In this document: piece after piece, positions 35,701-48,731 of the stretch
Layout: each line of letters begins with the position of its first letter
Position numbering within the stretch: position 1 is the stretch's first letter
Assembly (NCBI RefSeq): GCF_046630445.1
Contig: NC_092341.1
Span: forward strand, 2,890,001 to 2,954,000
DNA length: 64,000 bases
Direction of reading: 5' to 3'
DNA from: Rutidosis leptorrhynchoides
Taxonomy: Eukaryota > Streptophyta > Magnoliopsida > Asterales > Asteraceae
Position numbers and translations under genes: made by a program
The notes under the pieces: generated by a model
Told to the model about the DNA's origin: nothing
Seen by the model: the letters and a program-made list of their open reading frames with translations, nothing else
The model's database searches: none

Positions 35701-38367
35701 TGATTTATATCGATATCTGTCTTCTTCTTTTAGCATTTGAATTTCTTCTGTTGTTGGTTCATATCCATTAGCCATAAGTGTAGCTAACATTTCAGTTTCA
35801 TCAATTGGTTCAGTACCTTCTCCTAAAGAACATTCTCCTATTCCTTGTAATTCTGGAAATTCTTCTAACAATTCTGCATGTGATTCTATAGTTTGAATAT
35901 AATAACATGTATCATCTACAGATTACGGTTGTTGCACTGCTCTATCAACTGAAAAGGTAACACTCTCGTCCTCTATACTTAGGGTCAATTTCTTACCAAA
36001 CACGTCTATCATTGCTTTAGCCGTGTTTAAGAATGGTCTTCCTAATATGAGAGGAACTTGAGAATCTTCTTCCATGTCCAAAACAACAAAATCTACTGGA
36101 AATACTAAAGTACCAACTTTAACTAGCATGTTTTCCATTATCCCTCTAGGATATTTTACTGATCGATCGGCTAGTTGTATGCTTATTCGTGTTGGTTTCA
36201 ATTCTCCAAGGCCTAGTTTAGCGTATAGTGAATACGGCATTAAATTTATACTAGCACCTAAATCTGCCAATGCTTCTATTGAACTAAGACTACTCAGAAA
36301 ACATGGAATTGTGAAACTTCCTGGATCAGATAGTTTTTCTGGTATCTTATTCAACAGCACTGCTGAACAATTAGCATTCATAGTAACAGCCGAGAGTTCT
36401 TCCATTTTCTTTCTATTCGAGATTAGATCTTTCAGAAATTTAGCATATCTAGGAATTCCTGAAATTACATCAATGAAAGGAAGATTTACATTTATCTGTT
36501 TAAACATATCCAAGAATTTGGATTGCTCGGCTTCAAGTCTCTCTTTTTTCATTTTACTCGGGTAAGGAAGTGGTGGTTGGTATGGTTTAACATAAGGTTT
36601 AGCCTTAACTGTGTTATCTTCATTAACCTTTTCAACTACCGGTTCTTTTTCTTTATCTTGTTCAGGTTGTGGTTCTTGTGGAGTAGGAATAGTTTCATCA
36701 TAAATTACAGGTAATTCAGGTGGTTTAAGTGTAATACCACTTCTTGTGGTAATAGCTTTAGCTGTTTCATTCCGGGGATTAGCATTTGTATCACTAGGTA
36801 AACTTCGCGGTTTTCTTTCACCTATTAACCTTGCTAGGTTGCTCACTTCTTGTTCCAGATTTTGAACAGAAGCTTGTTGATTTCTAAATGCTTGAGCATT
36901 TTGTTCATTCGTTTGTTTCTGAGATGTGAAAAACTGTGTTTGAGATTCAACTAGCTTCGTCATCATATCTTCTAAATTCGGCTTTTTATCATCGGTTTGT
37001 GGTTTGTTTTGAAAATTAGGTCTTTGCTGATTGTAAGTATTATTGGATACTTGTTGATTACTAGGACCTTGTTGGTTGTTGTATGGAACATTGTGATTAT
37101 AATTCTGGTTTTGATTGTAAATCGGTCTTGGCGGTTGATAATTATTCTGATAATTATTTCCAGGCCTTTGGTTTATGTATGAAACATTCTCTCTTTGTTC
37201 CATTGTTAGTTCAATACTGAGACAATCTTTTGTTAAATGTGGTCCTCCACACTGCTCACAACTAATTCGTATTGAGTGTATATCCTTAGTCATCTTTTCC
37301 ATTCGTCTCTCGATAGCATCTATCTTTGCTGAAATGGAATCTAAGTCATGGCTAGAATCGGCTCTAGCTACTTTAGATGATCTAACGATATCTTTTTCTT
37401 GGTGCCACTCATGTGAGTGGGAAGCAGTGTTATCAATAATTTTGTAAGAATCAGTTTCGGTTTTCTTCATAATGGAACCACCAGCTGCTATGTCTATGTC
37501 TTTCCTTGTAGTGATGTCGCATCCTTGGTAGAATATTTGTACTATTTGACAGGTGTCTAAACCATGTTGCGGACATCCTCTCAATAACTTTTCAAATCTG
37601 GTCCATGCCTCATATAGAGTTTCATTTGGCTTTTGTGTGAATGTAACAATTTCTCCTTGAAGTCTTACGGCTTTAGATGCCGGAAAGAATTGTTTAAGAA
37701 ATTTTTCAACTAAAACATCCCATGTATCAATCGCCCCTTCAGGTAACGATTCTAACCAATCTTTGGCTTCTCCCTTTAAAGTCCAGGGAAATAACATGAG
37801 ATATATCTGTTCCTCCTCAACTTCTCTTATCTTAAATAGAGTGCAGATCCTATTAAAGGTACGAAGATGTTCATTTGGATCTTCCTTCGGCGCACCACTA
37901 AATTGGCATTGATTAGTTACCATGTGTAGAATTTGTCCCTTGATTTCATAATCTGGCGCATTAATGTCTGGATGAGTAATTGCGTGACCTTGGCCAGTGC
38001 GTTTAGCTCTCATTCGGTCTTCCATACTTAAAGGTTCCAGATTCTCCATGATTGAATTTGTTGAATCTGAATCACTAGAGGATTCTGATTTAATGGTTCG
38101 CTCCTCAACAATCTCTGTTTGAATGATTGGTGGTTCCGGAGGAAAAATTAATGGTTCTGGATCTACGAATCGTTCCTGAATATTCTCCGGATTCTCAATT
38201 GTGAGGTCGGGTTCAAAAAATGGATTATCGGAAATTTGAATTGGAGTACTTGGTCGACTGGATGACGATACTAAAGAAAAATCAACGGCGGTAATATTAG
38301 CTAGATGTCTTGATCGAGTTACAGGTGGTGAACGTACAAAAGGCGGTGAACGTTTTGCTCGGTGCAT
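32770..38367 (-). pseudogene. Gag-protease-RT-RNase H-integrase polyprotein of element D
   Basis: One register runs from ATG 38367 to the stop at 32770 (about 1865 codons) with two nonsense TAA codons, at 35923-35925 and 35557-35559. Domains in order: gag core (FPWTLKGEAKDWLESLP); zinc knuckle CEQCGGPHLTKDC near codon 370; protease DLGASIN near codon 702; RT with CIDYRKLN and FMDD near codon 1143; RNase H ([18 protein letters not shown]); integrase HHCC ([10 protein letters not shown] to CKSCDACQ) and catalytic D, D35E (IDFMGP, SDRGTHF, GQVENTN). There is no chromodomain. GTGTGGGGAGAATC follows the pol stop. The stop after protease could be read as a natural gag/pol boundary, but the frame continues unchanged on both sides, so decay is more likely. 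Confidence 0.92.
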
Positions 38368-39845
38368 TCACTGAATATCTTATTAGTTTTTTAAAAAAGA
38401 AGAAAAATTATATAAGTTATCCAATTAATAGACTTTTCTGATTTTGCCCACGTTTCGAATAGCCAAAAGATGCAGCAGAGGGGCAGGATTCGTTTGGTCT
38501 CAATATAATTGACTACTGTTTGGCTCCAATAACCCGGTCCACGTACAAATCCAACTACTACTACGAACCAAAAAATTTTGATGTCTATCAATTTAACTAC
38601 TTAAAATAAATTTTCGTAATGTAAAGAAATTTAGAGAAGAAGTAGAAAAATTCTATGTCCTAAAAACTAGAATGGCGAGAAATAAGAAAGAAAAAGAGCC
38701 CGTCGGTATTAAAATTGGAGAAATAAGAAAGAAAAAGAGTGACTTATAAAACTTTAAAACAATCGACTAACCCAACCTTATTATTATTACTAACTTAAAA
38801 TTAAAATTGCAAATTGAGATTACTAATTGGAGTGATAATTGATACATAGGTAAAAGGCGTCGAAAAACAAAAATAAGAAAGTAGCGCGTTGAAACTTAAA
38901 AAGGAACTAAAAACTAAGAATTAAAAGTTGCGTCTAAAAATATTAAAGCTTACAAATAAAACTATATCCCAAATGGCAATATCTTAAAAAGGTACTAAAA
39001 CTTAAAAAGACGTCGCAAAATTCTAAAGCACATAAATCTTAGTCTAAAGAAAAAGCACTTAAGGGATTTTACGCCAAAGCCTAAAAATCTAGAAATAAAA
39101 ATAACTATGGCAAAAACTATGTCTAAAAACTAAATATAAGCGAAAAATACAAATATTACGCTAAAACAATTAAAAGGTACAAAATATAAAAATATACTAA
39201 AAGTTGTAAAAAGTACAATTTTTATAAAAATATTATTTTTATATTTTTTATTTTATAAAACTATTAATTTTATAAATTATTTAAACTAATTAAACTAAAT
39301 ATAAAACAAATTAAATACAAAAACTAAAACTTAAATAATAAAATAAGTAAAACCTAATTAGGATTTTAAATTAATCATAATTAATAATAATAACCCGTAA
39401 TGATTGCAGTACGATGTCAACTGTGGCGTGTCAGCAGGGCTCATGCGATCGCATGAGTCCTAAGTTACCCGGCCATGCGATTGCATGGGCTAGGGTTTCG
39501 GGCAAGTGACTGGGCTGCTACAGTACTGGACTCGAATTTATTTATATTATTTTTTTTTCTGTTTTTGCTGTGTTTATTTTTCTGTTTTATATATTTATAT
39601 AATATATTTATATAAATTAAATAAAACTTATATTTTTATAAAATAAAAATAAAGATACTTTTATAGAACTTATATATTTAACAAACTCTTAAAAATATTT
39701 ATATTTTTGTTTTTCTTTTTATATTTTTGGTTTTAAAACGTATTTTTATAAAAGCGTATTTTTTTTATAAAAGTAAACTTAAAAAAAAAAAATTAAAGCT
39801 ATTTTATATATAGTGTTGCGCTTCCGGCTTTTAAGCTAGATTTGA
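38368..39845 (-). other. Leader of element D between primer site and gag
   Basis: About 1.5 kb without a supported ORF. It holds a palindrome pair (39440-39457 perfect; 39472-39490 with one C-to-T change), with a TATA-like TTATATAAATAAA-type stretch upstream on the - strand (about 39538-39550). The arrangement resembles that before the ATHILA ORF, including a shared AGTACTG between TATA and palindromes. Confidence 0.5.
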
Positions 39846-39863
39846 TCCCCGACAGCGGCGCCA
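39846..39863 (-). other. Primer-binding site of element D (tRNA-Asp type)
   Basis: On the - strand TGGCGCCGCTGTCGGGGA starts 8 bases inside the 5' LTR edge. It matches the 3' end of plant tRNA-Asp with about two mismatches, the primer typical of Athila and Tat elements. Confidence 0.85.
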
Positions 39864-39871
39864 AAAATACT

Positions 39872-41236
39872 TGATGTGCGTAGAGGTGTATATGAAATAG
39901 TTTTATTTTTACAACGAAATACTATTAAATATAATACAATTTACACAAGATATTTATTTATTTATAGAATGGATATACCTAAACCTTGCTACAACACTTA
40001 TAGGCAGTGTACCTAATCGTACAGTAGTGTAGTTTTTAGTAAGTCCGGTTCGTTCCACAGGGAAAATTTTTTTAAACAAAGCTTAACGCTATATTAGTTT
40101 TAATTTATAAAAAATACAAATATATATAAGAAATATTATTATTATAAAGGGGGTTTTTACCGTTTAATTACCGGTTTGTCGATTTTTAAAACTTTAGTCG
40201 CAGTTAAAACCTAATGTAAAATATTAAATAAATAAAAGACTTAATTTAAAGCGTAAAATAAATAATGATAATGAAATTTCGATAAATAAAAGTGCGATAA
40301 AATAAACTTGCGATAATTAAAGAGTATGATAATTAAAAGTGCAATTAAATACAATAACAATAAATAAAAGTGCAATAATTAAAAGTGCAATTAAATATAA
40401 AATAAAGGAAATTAAATATGAAATAAAAGAATTATGCTTATTTAAACTTCCGTAATCATGATGTTTGACGTGTTGATTTTAGTTTTATGCCCATGGGTTA
40501 ATTGTCCTTTGTCCTGAATTATTCAATATGTCCGTCTGGTTTTTGTCCATAACAGTCCATCAGTCATAAATATAAAGTGCGAGTATCCTCATTAAATTAT
40601 CCTTATACCCGAAGTCAAATATTCCAACTAATTGGGGATTTAAACTGTAACAAGGTTTTAATACTTTGTTTAATAATTACACCAGGTTATCGACTGCGTG
40701 TAACCCAAGGTTTTAATACTTTGTTATCAATTATGCCAAGTGTCCTTGTACATAATTTCACCCCTGTTTTAATAATTCCATAGACTATTAATCCATTCCC
40801 GTGTCCGGTTAAATGAACAGTTATTCGTACATATAAATATCCCGACCATCGTGTCCGATCGAGTGTATATGGTTATTTATAGGGACGTCCAATTGTAAAT
40901 CTTTATATTAAAATTAACAAACTATCATTTAGTTAAACAAATATAAAGCCCACTAATAGCCCATAGTCTAATTTCCACAAGTGTCGTTCTTTTGTCCAAA
41001 CCCCAATTATGGTACAAAGCCCAATTACCCAATTTTAGTAATTAGCCCAACATCATGATTACTTCGTTTTAAATAAGCATAATAATAACTTAGCTACGAG
41101 ACATTAATGTAAAAAGGTTGAACATAACTTACAATGATTAAAAATAGCGTAGCGTTACACGGACAGAATTTCGACTTACACCCTTACAATACGCGCTAAC
41201 ATACCCTTATTATTAGAAATTAAAATTAAAATTAAA

Positions 41237-41302
<66 letters not shown>

Positions 41303-41906
41303 GTTTAGATAGAGAGATTGATATATGATATATGATGCACCAAAGCTCGATTTTTATAGGCATATGGGCTGGAAAAGAGGCTCATGCGATCGCATGAGCT
41401 TTGCCCTTCAAGGCCATGCGATCGCATGGCCAGCTGGGGAGGCTCAAAAGTCTTTAAAAACGTGGGCTGCTTATTTATTTATTATATAATATAATATATA
41501 TAATTAAATTTAATTATATATATATATATTATATTATATTATATTCTTGTACTCCGTTGACTTGTAATTTTTAGTCCGTTGCGTCGAGCGTTGAGAGTTG
41601 ACTCTAGTCCCGGTTCCGGATTTTCGAACGTCCTTGCGTACAATTTAATATCTTGTACTTTACGTTTTAAATCTTGTACTCTTGTAATTCTGAGACGTTT
41701 CTTATCAATAATTGGAACCTCTTTGATTGTACTTTGTACTTTTGAGCTTTTTGGTCATTTGCGTCTTCAATTAGTCGAATCTGTCTTTTGTCTTCACCTT
41801 TTATTATTTAAACGAATATTACTTGTAAATAGAACAATTGCAACTAAAAACTTTTCTTTCTTGAGGGATAATGCTATGAAATATATGTTCGTTTTTAGCA
41901 TTATCA
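39872..41906 (-). repeat. 5' LTR of element D
   Basis: 2035 bp, partner of 12175-14195. Contains (TA)n at 41246-41300, TATA-like CCTATAAAAA on the - strand (41351-41360) and the palindrome pair 41380-41399 and 41412-41431. Frames at 40577-40783 and 41579-41962 are repeat shadows also seen in the other LTR. Confidence 0.92.
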
Positions 41907-42291
41907 ATAACTATAACTATAATGATAATATTTTTAATAATAATAAAACAAATATAAAATAATATGATAATAATAATAATATTACTAATGATAATGATAA
42001 TAACTACTATAGAATGTATACCATAATATTGTTAATAACGATGATACTAATAATATCAATATTATTGATAATAATAATAATAATATTATTAATAATAATA
42101 AATAATAATAATAATACTATATCAATCTATATATATCATGTTCGTGAATCATCGGGCATGGTCAAAGGGTAACTGAATTCATGTAAACAGTTCCAAAGTT
42201 TTCGAGACTCAACATTATAGATTTTGCTTATCGTGTCGAAATCATATAAGATTTAAGTTTAAATTTGATTGGAAATTTCCGGTTCGTCACA
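41907..42291 (-). repeat. Old LTR fragment C, right part, starting with TSD of D
   Basis: ATAAC (41907-41911) is the right duplication of D. The following sequence is AT-rich. From 42141 it parallels the terminal 150 bp of element E's LTR (CATGGTCAAAGG, TTTTGCTTATCGTGTCG, AAATTTGATTGGAAATTTCCGG) and ends GTCACA at 42291. It is therefore the 5' end of a - strand LTR of the A/E superfamily, older and more diverged than E. Confidence 0.75.
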
Positions 42292-42799
42292 CTCTTACTC
42301 TGTTGTGTGTCACTTTGTGGTCCCGATTTCGTTTTGTTCTTTTTTGGCAATGACAGTTTCATTTTTCTCATTGTTAGAGGCAAATGTGTATCCGCTCTCC
42401 ACGTCCATACTCATGGTGGGCTAGACTATGGTTGCCTGAAAAGTCTCTTTTTGTCTTTTCAATGCAATTTTCCGACGACAAAGCTGCCAAAATTGCCTGC
42501 TATGATGATGGCTGGTGGTTTCACCACCCTATTGGGTGGTTGTAATGGTTATGGGTTGACTTACCTTTCACCTCCCCTACATGTGCATGTGTTGTGGTCA
42601 TCGCCAAGTCACCACCCAATTGGTGGTGACCACCAGTGTTAGTTGCTGTGGTGGCGATTGGTTCTACTGTCGTCGGTGATTCGGGTGGTCCACCACCCAG
42701 TTGGTGGTGGATGTTGGTCGTTGATGGGGCGGGAGAAGGTGGCGTATGGTGTACCTTTTGGCTCGAATATTTGTACTTGTTATCGTGGATACTGTGTAT
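42292..42799 (+). other. Retroposon-like segment, left part
   Basis: Unlike its surroundings, this 0.5-kb stretch is not AT-rich and not LTR-like. It includes TGGTGG/CCACCA-rich sequence (42500-42720). It joins 49275 once solo LTR F and one copy of the GTGTAT duplication are removed. Frames at 42265-42642 and 42636-42872 have no recognisable domain and run into LTRs at either end, so I do not call them genes. Confidence 0.4.
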
Positions 42800-43632
42800 T
42801 GTAACGACCCAACTTTTTCGACTTATATTTATACTTTATACTTTCACGAAACTGCGTATATGTGCGTACTAAGCTAGATAACATTCTAGAGTCATTATCC
42901 ATGTTAATTACTTTTGCTAATACCTTAAAACGTGTTATTAAGTGCTTAATTACTTAACTTGATCCCCGAATGCTTTTATGACCGTTAGTGTCACTAGTCA
43001 TTTAGAACGAGCTACGTACTTGGTACACGTTAAACTTTTTTCATAATTGGAGTGTTATGACTACTTAATCCTAATTGTTATTTTTAAATGACAATTACTT
43101 AGCTTGACGGTTGCTTAATTACGCTTAGTGTTTTACTAATGCACACTAGTTAGTCTTAATGGACTTATCACCTTAATGGACTTAGTTTATCAAAGGCCCA
43201 CCCTACTCTAGCTAATGGACTAGTAAGTTAGTCCATCTTAATGGACTTATGATCCATTAAGACATAATATAAGACCTATTAAGATATAAGACAAGTTTAC
43301 TAGCATGCTTGTGTACCATTCTTACATCTTTTAACTCCATGCACCATGCTAGCCAACATGCAAACATCACCTTGTACCACCACCCATGACAAGCCAAATG
43401 GTCCACCCCCCCCCCCCCCCCCAACACCCCCTTGAACCGTCGGCCATCTTAACCCACACCACCATCATCATTTTTTTTTCAAACTTCATTTCATTTCTCA
43501 CAAAACACACACACATCTCTCTAGTTTTCTCTCTAGTTTCTTACTCTAAAAAACTTAAGAAAACTTGTAAGTTTTCTTGAATTTCTTTTCTTCTTTTTCT
43601 TTCATAATCGAAATCATCATCATTATTCATCA

Positions 43633-44367
43633 AAGATTCAAGTTTTGTAACTTGAATCTTCTTATATCTTGTAACTTGAATCTTCATATATCTTGTAACT
43701 TCAAACTTTAGTTGAAGAAGATGCAAGAACATGGAGGATTCAAGCTCTTTAGCTTTGAATCTTCATTACTTTTGTTAGATCTAAGCTCATAGCTTAAGAT
43801 CTCTTTATTTTTGTTAAAGGATCAAAACTTATGTTTATGATCTTCATGTAACTTGTAGATCTAGCTTTTTGCTTTAAAGATCTTCAAGAACATTAGAGAT
43901 CCAAGCTTTCTAACTTGAGTTTTCTACAAAAAGTTTGTTAAAAGATCAAGTTTATTAACTTATGATCTTCTTTAATTTGTTTTACTTCAATTTTGTAACT
44001 TGTGTTTTCATTAAACAAGGATACAAGCTTTCTAGCTTGAAGTCTCATAAGTATGGTTAAGAGATCCAAGCTTTTTAGCTTAGGGTTTCATTATTTTGTT
44101 TGATCTAAAGTTATGTAACTTATGGTCATCCAACTTGTTAAAACAAAAGCTCATTAACTTACATTCATTCTACTTTGTAAAAATCTAAGTTTTATAACTT
44201 AAGGTTTTGTAAAAGTTGAAAGTCTAAGTTTTATAACTTAGGGTTTCACCTAGAACACAAGATCTAGACTTTCTAGTCTAAGGTCTTCAATATTTAGCTA
44301 AGATCTAAGTTCTATAACTTAAGGTCTTGCTTGTTTGGTTTGAATCCAAGTTTGTAGCTTTAAATTC
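43633..44367 (+). repeat. Array of about 14 covarying hairpins in solo LTR F
   Basis: Units of 25-28 bases recur every 40-60 bases. Each is a hairpin with a 3-5-base loop and a changing inner stem: AAGATTCAAGTT/AACTTGAATCTT (43633-43660, 12 bp perfect), GATTCAAGCT/AGCTT-GAATC (43737-43761), AGATCTAAGCT/AGCTTAAGATCT (43777-43802), AAGATCAAGTT/AACTT-TGATCTT (43942-43969), CAAGCT/AGCTTG (44023-44039), AAGTT/AACTT (44102-44127, 44181-44208, 44221-44246), AAGATCTAGACT/AGTCTA-GGTCTT (44260-44287) and AAGATCTAAGTT/AACTTA-GGTCTT (44300-44327). Changes on one arm are matched on the other. Confidence 0.75.
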
Positions 44368-45285
44368 CAAATAGAACTTGTACTTGTGTCAAAACTAAGA
44401 ACTTGATGTAACTTTGGTTCATCATCCTTCTAAAACTCTTAAATGAGTTGTACTTCCTTTCTTAGTCAAACACCAAGAAACCCACCGGAGTACTTGAATC
44501 TGTTTTTCAAGGTCGTACCCGACTCCTGGAGCTCCTGGAAAAGTGATTTCCAGAAATTTCGGGATGTGTAGATGACTTTTCGTTTAAGATTCGCCTAAAT
44601 CCGATATACGGTTTAGAATTTATAGTCTTCTGAAGTTCACTACGTCCTTGTAACGACGTGCTAAAATTTTTGACCTACTCGCGCTTTGACCGTCGCCACG
44701 GTCAAACGACATCGAGTTAGGATCTGAATTTCGGATAGCAGTAAGAGGACTCACAAACGGAGCCTTCGCCACTGACCGCGCATCATTTCAGTTTGTGTAG
44801 AGGTCGTAGCGGCTGATCGAATTTAGATTTTCGTTTCGACCTCTATTCTTGTTGAAACCTTACTTTATCTTTTACGTATGATGATAATGATGATACTTAA
44901 GACTTAACTTACTTACTTTTAAACTTTTTGGAACGATTTACTGACTTAGTAACCTTTGACTTAGGTTGAGGACCTTTTGGACCAACTTACCACTTGCTTA
45001 CACTTTCGTATCGACTTTACCGTATTTCCACTGTGATTTATAGTTCCCTTTTTACTTTAACTATTTTTGGGACTGAGAATACATGCGCTTTTTATGTTTT
45101 ACATACTATATACGAGTGCTTAAACTTTATATATGTGTGGGTAACATAACGACACAAATTTTTCCCTTAGCTCGGTAACGTTTAGTCATTGGTTTATGAA
45201 CCGATGAACGCGAATCTTAGATATGGATCCATAGGGTTTGACATCCCCACTCGGGCTAGTCGCGCTAGCATTTAACGGGTGTTTA

Positions 45286-48200
45286 TGTAGTGACCCGAAC
45301 TTTTCCATGATTATATATTAAATGAAAACTATATTTTCATGATTAAATGTTTCCAACATGTTAAGCAATCAAACTTGTTAAGACTTGATTAATTGAAATA
45401 GGTTTCATATAGACAATTGATCACCCAAGTTGACCGGTGATTCACGAACGTTAAAACTTGTAAAAACTATATGATGACATATATATGATTATATATATAG
45501 TTAACATGATATTATGATAAGTAAGTATCTCATTAGGTATTTTAACAATGAGTTATATACATAAAATTGAGTTTATTGAATTAAGAAACTCGAAACGATA
45601 TATATAACGATTATCGTCATAACAACGTCTTACTAAATACATATGAATCATATTAAGATATTGATACACTATATTTAATCATGATAAATGATAAGTAAAC
45701 ATGTCATTAAGTGTATTAACAATGAACTACATATGTAAAAACAAGACTACTAACTTAATGATTTCGAAACGAGACATATATGTAACGATTATCGTTGTAA
45801 CAACATTTAACTGTATATATATCATACTAAGATATATTAATATATCATAATATCATGATAATGTAATAATTTAACATCTCTTTAGATATAATAAACAATG
45901 GGTTAACAATATTTAACAAGATCGTTAACCTAAAGGTTTCAAAACAACATTTACATCTAACGACTAACGATGACTTAACGAATCAGTTAAAATGTAAATA
46001 CATGTAGTGTTTTATTATGTATTCATATACTCTTGAAAGACTTCAAGACACTTATCAAAATACTTCTACTTAACAAAAATTCTTACAATTACATCCTCGT
46101 TCAGTATCATCAACAATTCTACTTGTATGCACCCATATTCGTACTCGTACAATACACAGCTTTTAGACGTATGTACTATTGGTATATACACTCCAATGAT
46201 CAGCTCTTAGCAGCCCATGTGAGTCACCTAACACATGTGGGAACCATCATTTGGCAACTAGCATGAAATATCTCATAAAATTACAAAAATATTAGTAATC
46301 ATTCATGACTTATTTACATGTAAACAAAATTACACATCCTTTATATCTAATCCATATACCAACGACCAAAAACACCTACAAACACTTTCATTCTTCAATT
46401 TTCTCCATCTAATTGATCTCTCTCAAGTTCTATCTTCAAGTTCTAAGTGTTCTTCATAAATTCTATAAGTTCTAGTTTCATAAAATCAAGAATACTTCCA
46501 AGTTTGCTAGCTTACTTCCAATCTTGTAAAGTGATCATCCAACCTCAAGAAATCTTTATTATTTACAGTAAGATATCTTTATAATACAAGGTAATACTCA
46601 TATTCAAACTTTGGTTCAATTTCTATAACTATAACAATCTTATTTCGAGTGATGATCTTACTTGAACTTGTTTTCGTGTCATGATTCTGCTTCAAGAACT
46701 TTCAAGCCATCCAAGGACCCTTTGAAGCTAGATCCATTTGTCTCTTTTTCAGTAGGTTTATCCACAAAACTTGAGGTAGTAATGATGTTCATAACATCAT
46801 TCGATTCATACATATAAAGCTATCTTATTCGAAGGTTTAAACTTGAAATCACTAGAACATAGTTTAGTTAATTCTAAACTTGTTCGCAAACAAAAGTTAA
46901 TCCTTCTAACTTGACTTTTAAAATCAACAAAACACATGTTCTATATCTATATGATATGCTAACTTAATGATTTAAAACCTGGAAACACGAAAAATACCGT
47001 AAAACCGGACATACGCCGTCGTAGTAACACCGCGGGCTATTTTGGGTTTGATAATTAAAAACTATGATAAACTTTGATTTAAAAGTTGTTCTTCTGGAAA
47101 AATGATTTTTCTTATGAACATGAAACTATATCCAAAAATCATGGTTAAACTCAAAGTGGAAGTATGTTTTTCAAAATGGTCATCAAGACGTCATTTTTTC
47201 GACTGAAATGACTATCTCTTACAAAAATGACTTGTAACTTATATTTCTGACTATAAACCTATACTTTTTCTGTTTAGATTCATAAAATAGAGTTCAATAT
47301 GAAACCATAGCAATTTGATTCACTCAAAACGGATTTAAAACGAAGAAGTTATGGGTAAAACAAGATTGGATATTTTTTTATTGTTGTAGCTACGGGAAAT
47401 ATTGTAACAATTCTATACAAATCATATCCTAGCTAACTTATATTGTATTATACATGTATTCTAATATATTATGTAATCTTGGGATACCATAGACACGTAT
47501 GCAAATGTTTTGACATATCATATCGACCCATGTATATATATTATTTGGAACAACCATAGACACTCTATATGCAGTAATGTTGGAGTTAGCTATACAGGGT
47601 TGAGGTTGATTCTAAAAATATATATACTTTGAGTTGTGATCTAGCCTGAGACGTGTATACACTGGGTCGTGGATTGATTCAAGATAATATATATCGATTT
47701 ATTTCTGTACATCTAATTGTGGACAACTAGTTGTAGGTTACTAACGAGGACAGCTGACTTAATAAACTTAAAACATTAAAAAGTATTAAAAATGTTGTAA
47801 ATATATATTGAACATACTTTGATATATATGTACAATTTGTTATAAGTTCGTGAATCGATCAGTGGCCAAGTCTTACTTCCCGACGAAGTAAAAATCTGTG
47901 AAAGTGAGTTATAGTCCCACTTTTAAAATCTAATATTTTGGGATGAGAATACATGCAGTTTTATAAATGTTTTACGAAATAGACACAAGTAAATGAAACT
48001 ACATTATATGGGTGAATGATCGAAGCCGAATATGCCCCTTTTGCTTGGAAACCTAAGAACTAGTAAACCGATCTACTAATTGACGCGAATCCTAAAGATA
48101 GATCTATTGGGCCTAACGAACCCCATCCAAAGTATCGGATGCTTTAGTACTTCGAATTCGTTTTTATCATGTCCGAAGGATTTTCCTGAATGATAGGGGA

Positions 48201-48731
48201 TATTCTTATATGCATCTTGTTAATGTTGGTTACCAGTGTTCACCATATGAATGATTTTTATCTCTATGTATGGGATGTATATTGAAATATGAAATCTTGT
48301 GGTCTATTATTATGATTTGATAATATATAGGTTAAACCTATAACTCACCAATATTTTTGTTGACGTTTTAAGCATGTTTATTCTCAGGTGATTATTAACA
48401 GCTTCCGCTGTTGCATACTAAAATAAGGACAAGATTTGGAGTCCATGCTTGTATGATATTATGTAAAAACTGCATTCAAGAAACTTATTTTTGATGTAAT
48501 ATATTCTTATTGTAAACCATTATGTAATGGTCGTGTGTAAACGGTATATTTTAGATTATCAATATTTGATAATCTACGTAATGCTTTTTAAACCTTTATA
48601 GATAAAATAAAGGTTATGGTTGTTTTAAAAATGAATACACTCTTTGAAAAACGTCTCATATAGAGGTCAAAATCTCGCGACGAAATCAATTAATATGGAA
48701 CGTTTATAATCAATATGAACGGGACATTTCA
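45286..48731 (+). mobile_element. Solo LTR G nested in F
   Basis: 3446 bp from TGTAGTGACC to GACATTTCA, with duplication GTTTA at 45281-45285 and 48732-48736. No internal region. It belongs to the A/E superfamily in + orientation: the segment around 48030-48190 (GATAGATCTATTGGGCC, CCCATCCAAAGTA) is the reverse counterpart of 15110-15220 in LTR E. The 77-residue frame at 46033-46266 is not supported as a gene. Confidence 0.88.

Larger units (their letters stand above)
12175..41906 (-). mobile_element. Element D: Athila-type Ty3/Gypsy retrotransposon, split by element E
   Basis: Two LTRs of about 2.0 kb (12175-14195 and 39872-41906) bound the element, with 5-bp duplication ATAAC. On the - strand the order is: 5' LTR, primer site TGGCGCCGCTGTCGGGGA, long leader, gag-pro-pol, a small zinc-knuckle ORF, an ATHILA-type spliced ORF, then the 3' LTR. 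Without the 12.5-kb insert E the element is about 17.2 kb. Stops in every large frame make it unable to encode its own proteins. Lineage is assigned from primer site, integrase type without chromodomain, and the ORF after pol. Confidence 0.9.

Noticed and set aside
35923-35925. Programmed readthrough at the gag/pol stop of element D
   Set aside because: A second in-frame stop follows at 35557 and there are two more in the ATHILA ORF; ordinary decay explains all four.
36074-36565. 163-residue + strand frame over gag-protease of element D
   Set aside because: Antisense shadow of the - strand polyprotein with no domain of its own.
42636-42872. Trp/Gly-rich 78-residue frame
   Set aside because: It runs from the retroposon segment into solo LTR F, so it cannot be a natural gene.
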